DNA of 64,000 nucleotides from Planctomycetota bacterium (GTDB lineage: Bacteria; Planctomycetota; UBA1135; UBA2386). The stretch's first letter is position 1. Each line of letters starts with the position of its first letter. The notes below the pieces were generated by a model. That model worked only from the letters and a program-made list of their open reading frames with translations. It did not search any database and was not told the origin of the DNA. A program made the position numbers and the translations under genes. The stretch is taken from positions 62,001 through 126,000 of the forward strand of contig JACKIC010000004.1 of NCBI GenBank assembly GCA_020638655.1, read 5' to 3'. This document shows, in pieces, positions 41,610 through 50,998 of the stretch.

Positions 41610-43277
41610 CTACAACTGCAGGGCCGCCGCGCCGGACACAGTGACGCCGAGTGGACTGAAGCTGCCGGCGTCGAGCACCGCCCACTGGAAGAACAGGTCC
41701 AGTCCCGTCAGCCCCGGGATCGGCGGGATCGGATACGGCATGGACACCTGCCCCAGCGGCGAGGCGACGAACGAGATCATGGCCTCGGGCGCGGCCAGGA
41801 TGCGGCAGCCGCCGCCGAGGTCGTACGGGAGCGGGCCGGCGGCCGACTGCGTGCGCGACAGGCCGCCGAGCAGGATCGCGAGCGCGCCCCCGGGCACGCG
41901 CGAGAGCTCCAGGGTCAGGTTGGTCGAGCCGATCGCGACGCTGCCGGTGTTCGAGAACCGCGGGACCTGGAAGCCGGTGCCCGGGCAACCCACGCCGTAG
42001 AACGCCAGGCTCGTCGACTCGTAGGCGCCGGCGTCGGGCATCGCGTCGCGCATGCGTCCGCCGAAGTCCTCGGCGATGTAGCTCGGCGTGTTCACGGCCA
42101 GATCGCGCACGGGGCTGTTGGTCGTCGGTCGCAGGTCCGGCGGCGTGCCGAACGGGTCCTGCAGCAGCGGGCTGGTCTGCAGCGAGTTCAGGTCCTGTGT
42201 GGTCGCGGCCTGCCAGGCGGCGAGCGTCGGATAGGGCACCGACGTCGTGATCGTCGAGCCGAGGCGATTCAGGACGCCGCTCGCGGTGTCGTAGAGATTG
42301 CCGTCGGCGAGGAACGGGTTCGGTCCGAAGCCCGAGACGTTGCGCACGATCGCGCAGCCCTGCCCTCGCACCTCGAAGACGTTCCCGTAGATGCGGTTCT
42401 GCACCGGCTGGCCGCCCGAGAAGTAGCCGCCGGTCACGATGCAGCAGCCCTCGCCCGGAATGTCGACCGCGAAGGTGTTGTGCACGATGTCGTTGTTGTA
42501 GTTGGCGCTGTCGAGGCGCAGCACCGCCACCGAGCTGACCGTGTTGCTGAAGTTCATCGCCAGCGCGCCGGTGAACAGGTTGTCGTGGATGCGGTCGAGG
42601 GTGGCGCCGTTGTTCTCCATGTAGAGCGCGTGGTTGGCGCCGTTCATCGTGAACTCGTTGTGATGGATGTGCCAGCCGCCGCCGTTGGCGACGTAGATGC
42701 CGTGGCTCGTGGTCAGCACCGCCGGGGCCAGCGTGAAGCGGTTGTGGTGGATGTGCCAGCCGACCTCGTTGCCGACGTTGTCGCTGGCGATCACGGCGTC
42801 GTAGTAGACGCCCGGTGCGCTGCCCACGTGGCCCGGTCCGAACGTGCAGTCGCGGATCTCGACGTCCTCGACGTAACGCGTCGCCGAGATCGCGCGTCCC
42901 GGCGCGCCGACGAAGTCCAGGCCGTCGAAGCGCACCGCGCGGTTGTAGGCGAAGGCGACGCCGAGCAGCGCGATCGTGTCGCCGCCGCTGCCGTGCAGCA
43001 TCACGCTGCCGGGTCCCTGCTGCGCCCGGAACGTGATCGTGTTCGTGGCCGAGGCGCCCGTGATCGGCGGGATCAGCGTGGACTCGGTGTAACTGCCGGG
43101 CGCGACGACGATCTCGACGGGCCCGCTGACACCGTTCGCGAACAGCGCCGCGACCGCCTGCGTGAACGTCGCGAACGCGGCCGGGTTGGACGGGTCCAGG
43201 GAGTAGCTGCCCGACATCTGAGCCGGCAGGGCCGCGGTGCAGGCGAGCAGGAACGGGCAGGTCAGTGATCGCGACAT
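41610..43277 (-). CDS. secreted parallel beta-helix (pectin-lyase-like) protein
   Basis: About 555 residues from the ATG at 43275-43277, which opens a signal peptide (SLTCPFLLACTAALPAQ). After a DUF1565-like start (VEIVVAPGSYTESTLIPPIT), residues 120-330 carry the repeated short coils of a right-handed beta-helix: RYVEDVEIRDCTF, VGWHIHHNRFTL, GGWHIHHNEFTMNG, LDRIHDNLFTG, DIVHNTFAVD, NRIYGNVFEV. Such folds bind or cleave polysaccharides. The active-site residues of pectate lyases are not evident. After residue 425 comes the shared C-terminal module (FYGVGCPGTGFQVPRFSNTG and YPIPPIPGLTGLDLFFQ). It is exported and probably cell-surface bound, and it is divergent from the 43434 lipoprotein gene. 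Confidence 0.85.
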   Translation of the reverse strand: MSRSLTCPFLLACTAALPAQMSGSYSLDPSNPAAFATFTQAVAALFANGVSGPVEIVVAPGSYTESTLIPPITGASATNTITFRAQQGPGSVMLHGSGGDTIALLGVAFAYNRAVRFDGLDFVGAPGRAISATRYVEDVEIRDCTFGPGHVGSAPGVYYDAVIASDNVGNEVGWHIHHNRFTLAPAVLTTSHGIYVANGGGWHIHHNEFTMNGANHALYMENNGATLDRIHDNLFTGALAMNFSNTVSSVAVLRLDSANYNNDIVHNTFAVDIPGEGCCIVTGGYFSGGQPVQNRIYGNVFEVRGQGCAIVRNVSGFGPNPFLADGNLYDTASGVLNRLGSTITTSVPYPTLAAWQAATTQDLNSLQTSPLLQDPFGTPPDLRPTTNSPVRDLAVNTPSYIAEDFGGRMRDAMPDAGAYESTSLAFYGVGCPGTGFQVPRFSNTGSVAIGSTNLTLELSRVPGGALAILLGGLSRTQSAAGPLPYDLGGGCRILAAPEAMISFVASPLGQVSMPYPIPPIPGLTGLDLFFQWAVLDAGSFSPLGVTVSGAAALQL

Positions 43278-43433
43278 CCGGGGCTCCGGGCGGGGGACGA
43301 AGGCAGGCAACCACCCTACCCGAGCCGCTGCGCGCGCGGCAGGTCCGCTGGTGCCCTGTTACCGCATCCCGACTTGCCTGCTAGCGGCCCCAGCCGGCAT
43401 CATCGCCGCACGAAGAAGTCCCCGGAGACGTCC

Positions 43434-44168
43434 ATGAAGTCACTCGTTATCGCCGCCGCACTGACATTCGCCGCCTGTGCCAGCAGCCCCCAGGACCACG
43501 ACGCGCGCGCCCAGGATCAGGCCCGGTTCGAGTTCGAGGCCGGCACGGTCCCGATCGCCGACCTGACGAAACGCTGCGGGGAGTTCCTCGGCTGGAACAT
43601 CATGGTCAACCCGCAGGAGTTGCAGATGGCGACCCAGCCGGCGACCGTGACGCTCGAACGCGCGGTGCGCACCGACCGCGCGGGCTGCGAGGATCTGCTG
43701 TCGAGCCTGCTGTGGTCGAAGGGGTTCGGCATCACGCCGCTCGACACCGGGCGCGGTGTCTACGAGGTCGTCAGTCTGGCCGGGTCACGGGCCCGGGACT
43801 ACGTGTCGCGCGCCGCGCACCGCACGGTCGACGAGGTGCGCGCCCGCCCCGATTCGTACTTCTGCGTGACCGTCGTCGCGCCGCTGCAACACGTCAACTC
43901 GGTGATCGCGACCAACGCGCTGCGGCCGTTCTTCGCCAGCACGGGCGGACCGGGCGGATCGATCACGCTCGGCAACGTCGGCAGCGGCAACTCCCTCGTG
44001 GTCAGCGGGCCGCAGCACACCGTCGTGGCGGTGCTGGACATGCTGCGCACGGTCGACGTGCCGTCCGAGGCCCCGGTGGCACCGGGCGCGGCCCAGCGCC
44101 TCGAGAGCCTGACGCGAGCTGTCGAGCAGCTGACGAAGCGAGTCGAGGCGCTCGAGAAGAGGGAGTGA
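43434..44168 (+). CDS. lipoprotein with secretin N-domain-like repeat and C-terminal coiled coil
   Basis: A 244-residue protein. The N-terminus is a lipoprotein signal (MKSLVIAAALTFAACASS, Cys15). Residues 30-120 resemble an N0-type secretin domain (FEFEAGTVPIADLTKRCGEF and LLWSKGFGITPLDTGRGVYE). Residues 135-205 resemble an N1 domain (VAPLQHVNSVIATNALRPFF, then SGNSLVVSGPQHTVVAVLDM and LRTVDVPSE). The last 30 residues are a heptad coiled coil (LESLTRAVEQLTKRVEALEK). It lacks the secretin channel domain. It therefore looks like a secretin-related accessory or pilotin-like lipoprotein, possibly for a type II secretion or pilus system encoded elsewhere. GGAGA lies 11 bp upstream of the ATG. Confidence 0.65.
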   Translation: MKSLVIAAALTFAACASSPQDHDARAQDQARFEFEAGTVPIADLTKRCGEFLGWNIMVNPQELQMATQPATVTLERAVRTDRAGCEDLLSSLLWSKGFGITPLDTGRGVYEVVSLAGSRARDYVSRAAHRTVDEVRARPDSYFCVTVVAPLQHVNSVIATNALRPFFASTGGPGGSITLGNVGSGNSLVVSGPQHTVVAVLDMLRTVDVPSEAPVAPGAAQRLESLTRAVEQLTKRVEALEKRE

Positions 44169-44368
44169 GGCGCGGCCGGCAGGACTGTGCGCAGTCGGAG
44201 CAGGGGCGGTGACGCGTGGGCCTGGACAGGGTACAACCGGGCGCCGCGCGTAACTCCATGCAATGACGCCTGCTGGCGCAGTTCCGGGTTTTGGCGTGAC
44301 AGTGGGCGACGGACGTCGTCTGTCACCGGTCAACGCCTTTTCGAACCTCAGCCCTCCTTCGCCCACCG

Positions 44369-45559
44369 ATGAGACTCCCGCCTCTCACGCCCCTTCTCGC
44401 CATCGCCGCGGCCGCCGCGCCGGCCCTCGCTCAGGCCCCGGTTTCCCCGACACTCGTGTCCCTCCAGGTCGACGTCGACCCGCCGCCGCAGGACGACAGC
44501 CCGGACGGTGGCGAGTGGTATGACGTCTCCTCGGGCAGCCTACCGGCCGGCGTGGCCGTGAGGGAGTTCCGGATGCGCATCACGGGCACCGAGGGTGGCT
44601 GGTGCTACCCGGTGCTCTCGATCGCCCTCGCCAGTGCCTATCAATCGTCGGCACCCGATTGGCTGCGGGAGGACGGCTTCACGCAGCCGGCGGGTGCGGT
44701 GAACTGGGGGGGCTGTGTGTTCCCCGAGGGCGATTCTCCGCCGCAGGTGTGGCGCAAGCGGACCCTGCAGTTTCACGTCAGTGGTGCGCTCGGCACGGCG
44801 CCCAACACGGCCTACGTGCAGGGCTGGTGCCAACCGTTCCTGACGCAACAGGACCCGTTCGACCCGTTCGCCCTGCATGCCTCGACCCGGCTGTGGACGG
44901 CCGACGCCCCGCTGTGGCCCACGCCGCAGAAGCAGATCTGGATGGGCATCCTCGAGGACATCGCCACCGGAACGTCGACGCCGCGCATGACGGCGTTCTC
45001 GGGCGGCGCGGCGGTGCGTCAGGCGCTGCTGATGCAGAGCTGGATCCATTCGGGGAGCTTCGACGACGCGATCGACTACCTCAACTCGAGTGCGTTCAAG
45101 GTGGCGGTCTCGGAGGGGTGGTTGTTCTTGGCGGTGCAGGTCTTCGCGGCGCGGCAACCCAACCTGCCGACGTACGTCCCGTGGGACATCGACGATATGG
45201 CGCCGGATCTCGGCGACTTCGAGCCGCCGCCGAAGCTCGGCATCACTGGGCACGCCAAGTTCGCGGTCATCTGGCCGGAGCACAGCGGCGGTGGTGTGGT
45301 CCTCCCCGGTGGCCTCATCCCGGGGCAAGTGTTCGAGTTCCTCTCCAACTGGGCTACGCCACCGGTGGTCATGACGTTTCCGAAGATCGGCGGCGGCGTC
45401 ACGCGCGCGTTGGCGGTCGCTGCAGCGACAGTCGATGCGCCAGGTCGGATGGTCAGCGCGGTGCCGATGGACGCCGGCTCGGGCGACGTCACCTACCAGG
45501 CCGGGCTCGATCTCTACCCGGTCAAGGTCGGTCACATCGGGCAGCAGACCGGGCAGTGA
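44369..45559 (+). CDS. secreted hypothetical protein
   Basis: A 396-residue exported protein with a signal peptide (LTPLLAIAAAAAPALAQAP). The mature part is rich in Trp, Pro and Gly with polar loops (SPDGGEWYDVSSGSLP, PDWLREDGFTQPAGAVNWGG, PWDIDDMAPDLGDFEPPPKL). It suggests a beta-structured extracellular domain. A few cysteines (WCYPVLS, WGGCVFPEG, WCQPFLTQ) could form disulphides. I recognise no family and no catalytic motif. The upstream 200 bp (44169-44368) hold no gene that I can support. It is convergent with the kinase gene, with a 30-bp gap. Confidence 0.65.
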   Translation: MRLPPLTPLLAIAAAAAPALAQAPVSPTLVSLQVDVDPPPQDDSPDGGEWYDVSSGSLPAGVAVREFRMRITGTEGGWCYPVLSIALASAYQSSAPDWLREDGFTQPAGAVNWGGCVFPEGDSPPQVWRKRTLQFHVSGALGTAPNTAYVQGWCQPFLTQQDPFDPFALHASTRLWTADAPLWPTPQKQIWMGILEDIATGTSTPRMTAFSGGAAVRQALLMQSWIHSGSFDDAIDYLNSSAFKVAVSEGWLFLAVQVFAARQPNLPTYVPWDIDDMAPDLGDFEPPPKLGITGHAKFAVIWPEHSGGGVVLPGGLIPGQVFEFLSNWATPPVVMTFPKIGGGVTRALAVAAATVDAPGRMVSAVPMDAGSGDVTYQAGLDLYPVKVGHIGQQTGQ

Positions 45560-45589
45560 CCCGGTGACCGCGGCACTCATCAGCGGCGC

Positions 45590-48337
45590 TCATCGCAGCA
45601 TCCGTTCGATGTAGTGCAGCAACCCGACGTATCCGTCAGCTTCGTTTTCGGGCAGAAGCGGCCGCGCGGCGTCGAGAGCCTTGGTTGCGGCCTGCTTGTC
45701 GCCGTCCGCGACCGCGAGCAGCGCCGCGAGCAACCAGCCGACGGGCTGCGCCGGTTGCCCGTGGAGCAGCTGACTCGTCGGCATCGTTTCGAATGCGATG
45801 GCGAGTCGTGGCCGTACGTCGCGCACCTGCTGGCGCCAGCCCTCGGGCGCGACGTGCCTCGCCGCGGCGAGCGCCGCGTCCCGCCATGACTCATGGTTGG
45901 GTCGATCGACGGATCTGGCCGTGAGGTAGTGGCAACAGGCCTGTTGTGCGCGCTCCAGCACGACCCCGGGTGCGTTCGCGTCGAGGCGCGACAAGACCGC
46001 GTCGGCGGCGGCCATGTCGCCCGCCGCGAGCAGCGCGCGCGCCTGCAGCAGGCTGCTGGTCAGTCGATCCTCTTCGCGGTGAGCCTCTGTCGCCAGGGCT
46101 TCGGCACGCGCCGCGAACTGGCCGAGCCAGGCCTTGCCCTCGGCGTCGACGTCGTCGTACCACGGGAACCAAAACGGCGTCATTTGCGAGACGTCGAACA
46201 GCATCAGGGTGAGCCGCGACGCGTCCCGCTGCGTCGGCGTGCGTGCCATGTCGATGCTCGCCTCGATCAGCTTTCGCGCCCGCGCCGGGTCGGTATCGCG
46301 AATCGCGCGCGCCGCGAGCACCGTGACCTGGCGATCGTCGGGCCACCGTTCGCGCGCGAAGGCGAGGAGCTCGGTCGCCGGCGCGTCGAGCCAGTAGCAG
46401 GCGTCGAGGACGTAGGCGGCGTCCGCAGCCGTCCACGCCGATCGCGGATGGTCGAGCAGGAACCGGTCCAGGTGAAGCCGCGCCGAGGTGCGGTCGCCGA
46501 GCTGGATCGACTCATAGATCAACAACCGACGCACGATGCGCGGGACCTCCTTGCCGCGCAGAACGGCGCCGAGCGCCTCGACGGCCGGGCGGTGCTGCTT
46601 CTCGTTGACGAGCTGGACCGCATGCTGCAGCTTCACGCGCAGATCGGTCTCGTCGAGCCTGCGCGCGAGATCGACCTCGGCGCGCCGCTCCTCCAGCGGC
46701 CGCTGCGCCAGGCGCATCGCCAGCGCCGTGAACAGGTGGTCGACCGTCGTCTTGCCGGGCTGCAGCTGCCACGGCCCGGTCTCCTGCCAGTCGTTCTCGG
46801 CGGTCGCGATCGCGGCCAGCAGGGCGTCGCGCGCCCGGCATGCCGGCAGTTCCTCGGCGAGCGGGCGCGCCGCCGCGCAATCACCGGCGAGCGCCAGTGC
46901 CAGTGGTCGCGCCAGCGAGTATTCGAGGCGGCGACGCTCCAGAAGGTCCTCGGTGCGGATCGAATCGGCGACCGCGCGCAACCCCGTTGGATCGGCATCC
47001 TCGGGCAGGGCCTGCACCTGGTCGAGCAGGTCGTCGAGCTTCTCGTAGGTCGTCAGTCGGCGCTGCGCCGCCTGCACCTCGGGGGCGTCCGCGTCCTCGG
47101 TGAGCAACTGCGTCAGCAGCGCCCTCGCGGACGGCAGATCGTCGTTCGAGAGCGCCTGCTGCACGCGCATCACGCCGCTGTCGAGCCGCCGCGCGCGTTC
47201 GTAGACGGTCCAGCCGAGCGAGGCGCCGAGCCCGGTGGCGAGCAGCAGCGCGGCGCCGATCAGCGCCGTCGCGGTGCGGTTGCGCCGCGCGAGCTTCCAG
47301 ACGCGTGTCGTCAGGCCGACGGGCCGCGACAGGATCGGCTGGCCGGCGAGGTAGCGCTCGAGGTCGAGGGCCATCTCGAGCGCCGTGTGAAAGCGCCGCT
47401 CGCGGTCCTTGTCCATGGCGCGCAGCACGATCGTGGCGAGGTCGCGCGCCACCGAAAGCGGCGGGGGATCGACCTCGAGGATCTGGTGGATGACCTTGCC
47501 CGGATGGTCGCCGAGGAACGGCGCGCGGCCGCTGAGCAGTTCGTAGAGCGTCGCGCCCAGCGAGTAGATGTCGGTGCGTGCGTCGAGCGTCGTCGTCTCG
47601 CCGCCCGACCGCAGCTGCTCGGGCGACATGTAGAGCAGCGTGCCCGACACGTGCCCGGCGGCGGTGGTGCGCGTGACGTCGTCGCCGTCGCGCGCGAGGC
47701 CGAAGTCGACGAGACACGGCGCGTCGCCGTCGAGCACGATGTTCGAAGGCTTGACGTCGCGATGGATGATGCCGGCGCGGTGCGCTTCGTGCAGCGCGCG
47801 CGCGACGGCGGCGCCGATGACGGCGACGCGTTCGGGCGCCAGCGGCGCGCCGACGGCGTCCAGGGCCGGACCCGTCAGCCACTTCATCGCGATCCAGGCG
47901 CGGTTGTCCTGTTCGCCCACGGCGTAGACCGGCACGATGCCGGGGTGCTCGAGCGCCGCCGCGACCTCGGCTTCGCGACGCAGCCGCCGCCGGGTCTTGG
48001 GGTCGTCGCCGACCTTGACGAGCTTGAGGGCGACGAGCCGGCGCAGCGTCGTCTGGCGCGCGAGCCAGACCTCGCCGACGCCGCCATGACCGATCGGCGC
48101 GATCAGTTCGTACTCGCCCAGCTGGTCCGGCGGCGGCGCGGTGTCGTCGTCGGCGCGCGGCCGCGGCGCGAACAGGTCGTCGAACGCTGCGGCGCGCCCG
48201 AGCAGGCGCACGAACTCCTCGCACAGTTCGGGGTGTTCGGCGCAGTGTTGCGCCGGGTCCGGGGTCTCGCCGGCGTCGAGGCGGACGAACCAGCTTTCGA
48301 GCAGCTCCCCGAGTCGGTCGCGTTGGTCAGGTTTCAT
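45590..48337 (-). CDS. membrane Ser/Thr protein kinase with C-terminal helical repeats
   Basis: A 915-residue kinase. After a 70-residue acidic leader, the Hanks-type kinase domain spans about residues 76-335. It has the glycine loop IGHGGVGEVWLARQ, catalytic Lys105 (VALKLVKVG), the HRDVKPSN loop (Asp194) and DFGLARDGDD (211-220), followed by SGTLLYMSPEQLRSGGET. A membrane helix lies near 356-378 (TALIGAALLLATGLGASLGW). The remaining 535 residues are TPR-like helices outside the membrane. Kinases of this type are common in planctomycetes next to ECF sigma factors. The start overlaps the sigma-factor gene by 11 bp, so the sigma factor is probably under control of, or a partner of, this kinase. 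Confidence 0.93.
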   Translation of the reverse strand: MKPDQRDRLGELLESWFVRLDAGETPDPAQHCAEHPELCEEFVRLLGRAAAFDDLFAPRPRADDDTAPPPDQLGEYELIAPIGHGGVGEVWLARQTTLRRLVALKLVKVGDDPKTRRRLRREAEVAAALEHPGIVPVYAVGEQDNRAWIAMKWLTGPALDAVGAPLAPERVAVIGAAVARALHEAHRAGIIHRDVKPSNIVLDGDAPCLVDFGLARDGDDVTRTTAAGHVSGTLLYMSPEQLRSGGETTTLDARTDIYSLGATLYELLSGRAPFLGDHPGKVIHQILEVDPPPLSVARDLATIVLRAMDKDRERRFHTALEMALDLERYLAGQPILSRPVGLTTRVWKLARRNRTATALIGAALLLATGLGASLGWTVYERARRLDSGVMRVQQALSNDDLPSARALLTQLLTEDADAPEVQAAQRRLTTYEKLDDLLDQVQALPEDADPTGLRAVADSIRTEDLLERRRLEYSLARPLALALAGDCAAARPLAEELPACRARDALLAAIATAENDWQETGPWQLQPGKTTVDHLFTALAMRLAQRPLEERRAEVDLARRLDETDLRVKLQHAVQLVNEKQHRPAVEALGAVLRGKEVPRIVRRLLIYESIQLGDRTSARLHLDRFLLDHPRSAWTAADAAYVLDACYWLDAPATELLAFARERWPDDRQVTVLAARAIRDTDPARARKLIEASIDMARTPTQRDASRLTLMLFDVSQMTPFWFPWYDDVDAEGKAWLGQFAARAEALATEAHREEDRLTSSLLQARALLAAGDMAAADAVLSRLDANAPGVVLERAQQACCHYLTARSVDRPNHESWRDAALAAARHVAPEGWRQQVRDVRPRLAIAFETMPTSQLLHGQPAQPVGWLLAALLAVADGDKQAATKALDAARPLLPENEADGYVGLLHYIERMLR

Positions 48338-48908
48338 CGAGCAGCTGGTCGAGACGCATGGTCAGCGTGGCGCGTGCGCGCGACAGCAGCATACGTAGGG
48401 CCCCCTGCGAGCGGCCCATCGCGGCCGCGATGTCGTCGTACTCACGGCGCTCGAACACGCGCATCTGCAGCACCCGGCGCTGGTCTTCGGGGAGTTCGGC
48501 GAGGGCCTTGCCCACCGCGGCGAGATGCTCGACCTGCATCGCCTCGACACTCGGGGTCGGTCCCTTGTCGGGGCCGTCGAGCGGTTGGTCGAGCTGCTCC
48601 TCCGGGGCCCGACGCTGCCGACCGTAGAAGCGCAGCCGGTCGCGCAGGTTGTTCTCCATGATGCGCATGATCCAGGCGACGAAGGACTCGGGGTCTTCGC
48701 CGCGGAACTCACCGATCGAGCGCACCACGTCGACGTAGGTCGTCTGCAGCAGGTCCGAGGTCGCCATCTTGGCGCGCAGCGGACCGCCGAGGCGGTTGGT
48801 TGCGGCGGCGCGCAACCGCGCCTGCAGCGCGCTGAGCACCCGATCGAGTGCGGGGCGGTCGCCGCGTCGCGCCTGCGCGATGTCGTCGCGGATGTCGTCG
48901 GGGGGCAT
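48327..48908 (-). CDS. ECF-type RNA polymerase sigma factor paired with a protein kinase
   Basis: A 193-residue sigma factor from the ATG at 48906-48908 (longer frames lack homology). Region 2 is seen in the segment around ATSDLLQTTYVDVVRSIGEF and FVAWIMRIMENNLRDRLRFY, residues 48-95. A linker QRRAPEEQLDQPLDGPDKG follows, then region 4 as AELPEDQRRVLQMRVFERRE and AAAMGRSQGALRMLLSRARA near residues 138-180. This is the planctomycete ECF type found with Ser/Thr kinases. It redirects RNA polymerase to a small regulon not visible here. Its stop overlaps the kinase start by 11 bp, so translation is coupled and a kinase-sigma signalling pair is likely. Confidence 0.9.
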   Translation of the reverse strand: MPPDDIRDDIAQARRGDRPALDRVLSALQARLRAAATNRLGGPLRAKMATSDLLQTTYVDVVRSIGEFRGEDPESFVAWIMRIMENNLRDRLRFYGRQRRAPEEQLDQPLDGPDKGPTPSVEAMQVEHLAAVGKALAELPEDQRRVLQMRVFERREYDDIAAAMGRSQGALRMLLSRARATLTMRLDQLLDET

Positions 48909-49033
48909 GGGGGCGAATGCTAGCCCCTCGGCGGAGCGCTGCAGATCGGTGGGCCTGGGCAGGGAGGGATCATCCACCCAGCCCAGGACGCCGGCGGCGC
49001 GCCGGCGTCACGCGCTCCGATCGGAATTCTCGG

Positions 49034-50764
49034 CTACTCGTCGATCTCGAGCAGCAGGCGGTTGGTGATCGTGCCCAGCGAGTGGCTGCCGTCCGAGGTC
49101 AGGGCCTGGACGTAGACCTGGCGCTCGAGGCCGAGCACGGCCGGGTCGAGGGTCAGGTTCATCGTGAACACGCCGTTCGGCGGTACGGTCCCGACGCCGA
49201 CCAGGTTGTTCGTGGTGATGCGCCAGTTGCCGAACGGATCGACGAACGTGTTCGGGATGATCGGGTCCTCGGCCGAGGGCAACCACAGGTAGACGAGCAC
49301 CATGTCCCCGGGCAGTCCCGACATCAGCAGCGGGATCGTGGTCGAGACGCCCCCCGTGTGCACGTTGCCGAACGCGTCGGCGCCGGTCGTCACCAGGCGC
49401 ACCGTGGTGCCGCCGGTGAGTTCGTCGGCCCCGATCTCGACGAGTGCTGCCGCGTTGCGGTCGAAGTCGAGCACGCGCGAGTCACCGTCGAAGTCCATGC
49501 CGACGTCGGCGCGTGCGGTGATCGTGCCGGCCGTCACGTCGATCTCGGGCAGCACGTAGCTGTTGGTGCCGGCCTCGAGCAGCGGCGAGGTCGAAGACAG
49601 ATGCAGATCTCCCGAGCCCTGCGCGACGGGGGGCGAGACGAACCCCGGGGGATTGCCGAGCCCGACGACCTGCAGGACCCAGTTGGTCGCTTCGGTGGTG
49701 GTGCCGGACAGGGAGGAGGTGTCGTAGTCGGCCACGGCGCTGGTGCCCGCGTACGAAGCCGGGTTCCACATGATGTTGTTGGCGACGACGTGGTCGCCTT
49801 CCGTGCCGAGGAGCACGCCGTAGACCATCGTGCCCGAGCTGAACGGACGGCCATAGCCCTGGGTGTTGTTGACCAGGTAGGACGAGCACCACGCCAGGGC
49901 GATGCCCCACTCGGAATCGCGCACGATGTTGCACGCGATGCGCGGCCGGACGTGGTCCGCCTGGCCCGACGCGCCCCAGATCTCGATGCCGACCTCGTTG
50001 TCGTGGATGTAGTTGGCGCGGATCAGGCAGCTCGAGTCGCCGTCGTGGAAGGCGCGGATCCCGTGCCCGAAGCCCTGCGAGTCCGCGTTGTAGGCGATCT
50101 CGTTCTCTTCGATGACGTGCTGCGAGCGACGACCTGAGGCGGTGCTCAGCAGGATGCCCTTCGACGTGTTGTCGACGATCGTGCAGCGCTGGATGCGCAC
50201 GCGGTCGGGGGTCGTCGCCGGGGTGCCGCCGACCATCGAGGTGTCGATCTCGATGCCGTTGAGGCCCTCGCGCAGCATCAGACCGCGGATCACCGTGTCG
50301 GGCGTGAAGCCGCAAGGCCCGCTCTGGGATCCCTTGCGGTTGACCTGGAGCACGGCGGTGTTGCCCACTCCGCGCACCGTCACGCCGGGCTCGAAGGCCT
50401 GCAGCTTGATGCCGCGCGCGGGCAGCGTGATCGGGAAGGACTCCGTGACGCCGTCGTAGAGCCCGGCGCGCACGTTGATGGTGATCGGGCTGCCCGTCGC
50501 CGACAGGCTCAGCGCCTGGGGAACCGCGAACGAGATCGAGCGCCACGGCGTCGCGAGGCTGCCGTTGCCGGTGTTGTCGTCGCCGTTGGTGGCGACGTAG
50601 TAGACGTCGCCGCACGACCAGTCGGCCTGGTTGTGCGGCACCGGCTGGATCGGCGGACGATTGGGGACCTTGATGACGGTCTGAGCGGACAAGGCGCCGA
50701 GGAGTGCGACAGCGGCGCCGAGGCCGCGCGTCACGTGCGAGAACGTGGAACGGTGGGAGGTCAT
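49034..50764 (-). CDS. secreted parallel beta-helix protein (DUF1565-like)
   Basis: About 576 residues from the ATG at 50762-50764, with a signal peptide (RGLGAAVALLGALSAQT). Residues 45-110 have the DUF1565-like opening (YYVATNGDDNTGNGSLATPW, then SITINVRAGLYDGVTESFP). Beta-helix coils follow to about 330 (NTAVLQVNRKG, DTVIRGLMLREGLNG, DRVRIQRCTIVDNTSKGILL, HVIEENEIAYNADS, CLIRANYIHDNEVGIEIWG). A Ca-binding-like DGDSRVLDFDRNAA turn precedes the C-terminal region, which has features of the shared module (GLERQVYVQALTSDGSH). No catalytic residues are evident. It is exported and perhaps polysaccharide-binding. The 234-bp gap to the divergent hydrolase gene holds no ORF that I support. Confidence 0.85.
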   Translation of the reverse strand: MTSHRSTFSHVTRGLGAAVALLGALSAQTVIKVPNRPPIQPVPHNQADWSCGDVYYVATNGDDNTGNGSLATPWRSISFAVPQALSLSATGSPITINVRAGLYDGVTESFPITLPARGIKLQAFEPGVTVRGVGNTAVLQVNRKGSQSGPCGFTPDTVIRGLMLREGLNGIEIDTSMVGGTPATTPDRVRIQRCTIVDNTSKGILLSTASGRRSQHVIEENEIAYNADSQGFGHGIRAFHDGDSSCLIRANYIHDNEVGIEIWGASGQADHVRPRIACNIVRDSEWGIALAWCSSYLVNNTQGYGRPFSSGTMVYGVLLGTEGDHVVANNIMWNPASYAGTSAVADYDTSSLSGTTTEATNWVLQVVGLGNPPGFVSPPVAQGSGDLHLSSTSPLLEAGTNSYVLPEIDVTAGTITARADVGMDFDGDSRVLDFDRNAAALVEIGADELTGGTTVRLVTTGADAFGNVHTGGVSTTIPLLMSGLPGDMVLVYLWLPSAEDPIIPNTFVDPFGNWRITTNNLVGVGTVPPNGVFTMNLTLDPAVLGLERQVYVQALTSDGSHSLGTITNRLLLEIDE

Positions 50765-50998
50765 TGGGTGCTCCGAGGAGCGATCCGTGCGGATCGCCGG
50801 GGTGGGTGAACTTCGAGCGCGGGGAATCCCGGTGCTCGAGACCCAAGACGTCACCGGTCGTGTCGCATCACGCCGATTCGAGGGGCCGTCGACGGGGCCG
50901 GAATCCGCGATTCTTCGTGACGCGCGCGCCGCCGGGGATTCTTCCGGGTGCGGCGGTTCGCCTTCGCAACGGCGCGCGCACTGCCGTAGAGCGTCGTC

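Noticed and set aside
44169..44368. Possible tRNA or small RNA in the gap before the 44369 gene
   Set aside because: No cloverleaf, T-arm consensus or clear hairpin could be drawn.
45893..48661. Long plus-strand open frame opposite the protein kinase
   Set aside because: The opposite strand encodes a complete kinase with HRD and DFG motifs and an overlapping sigma factor. The antisense frame has no recognisable content.
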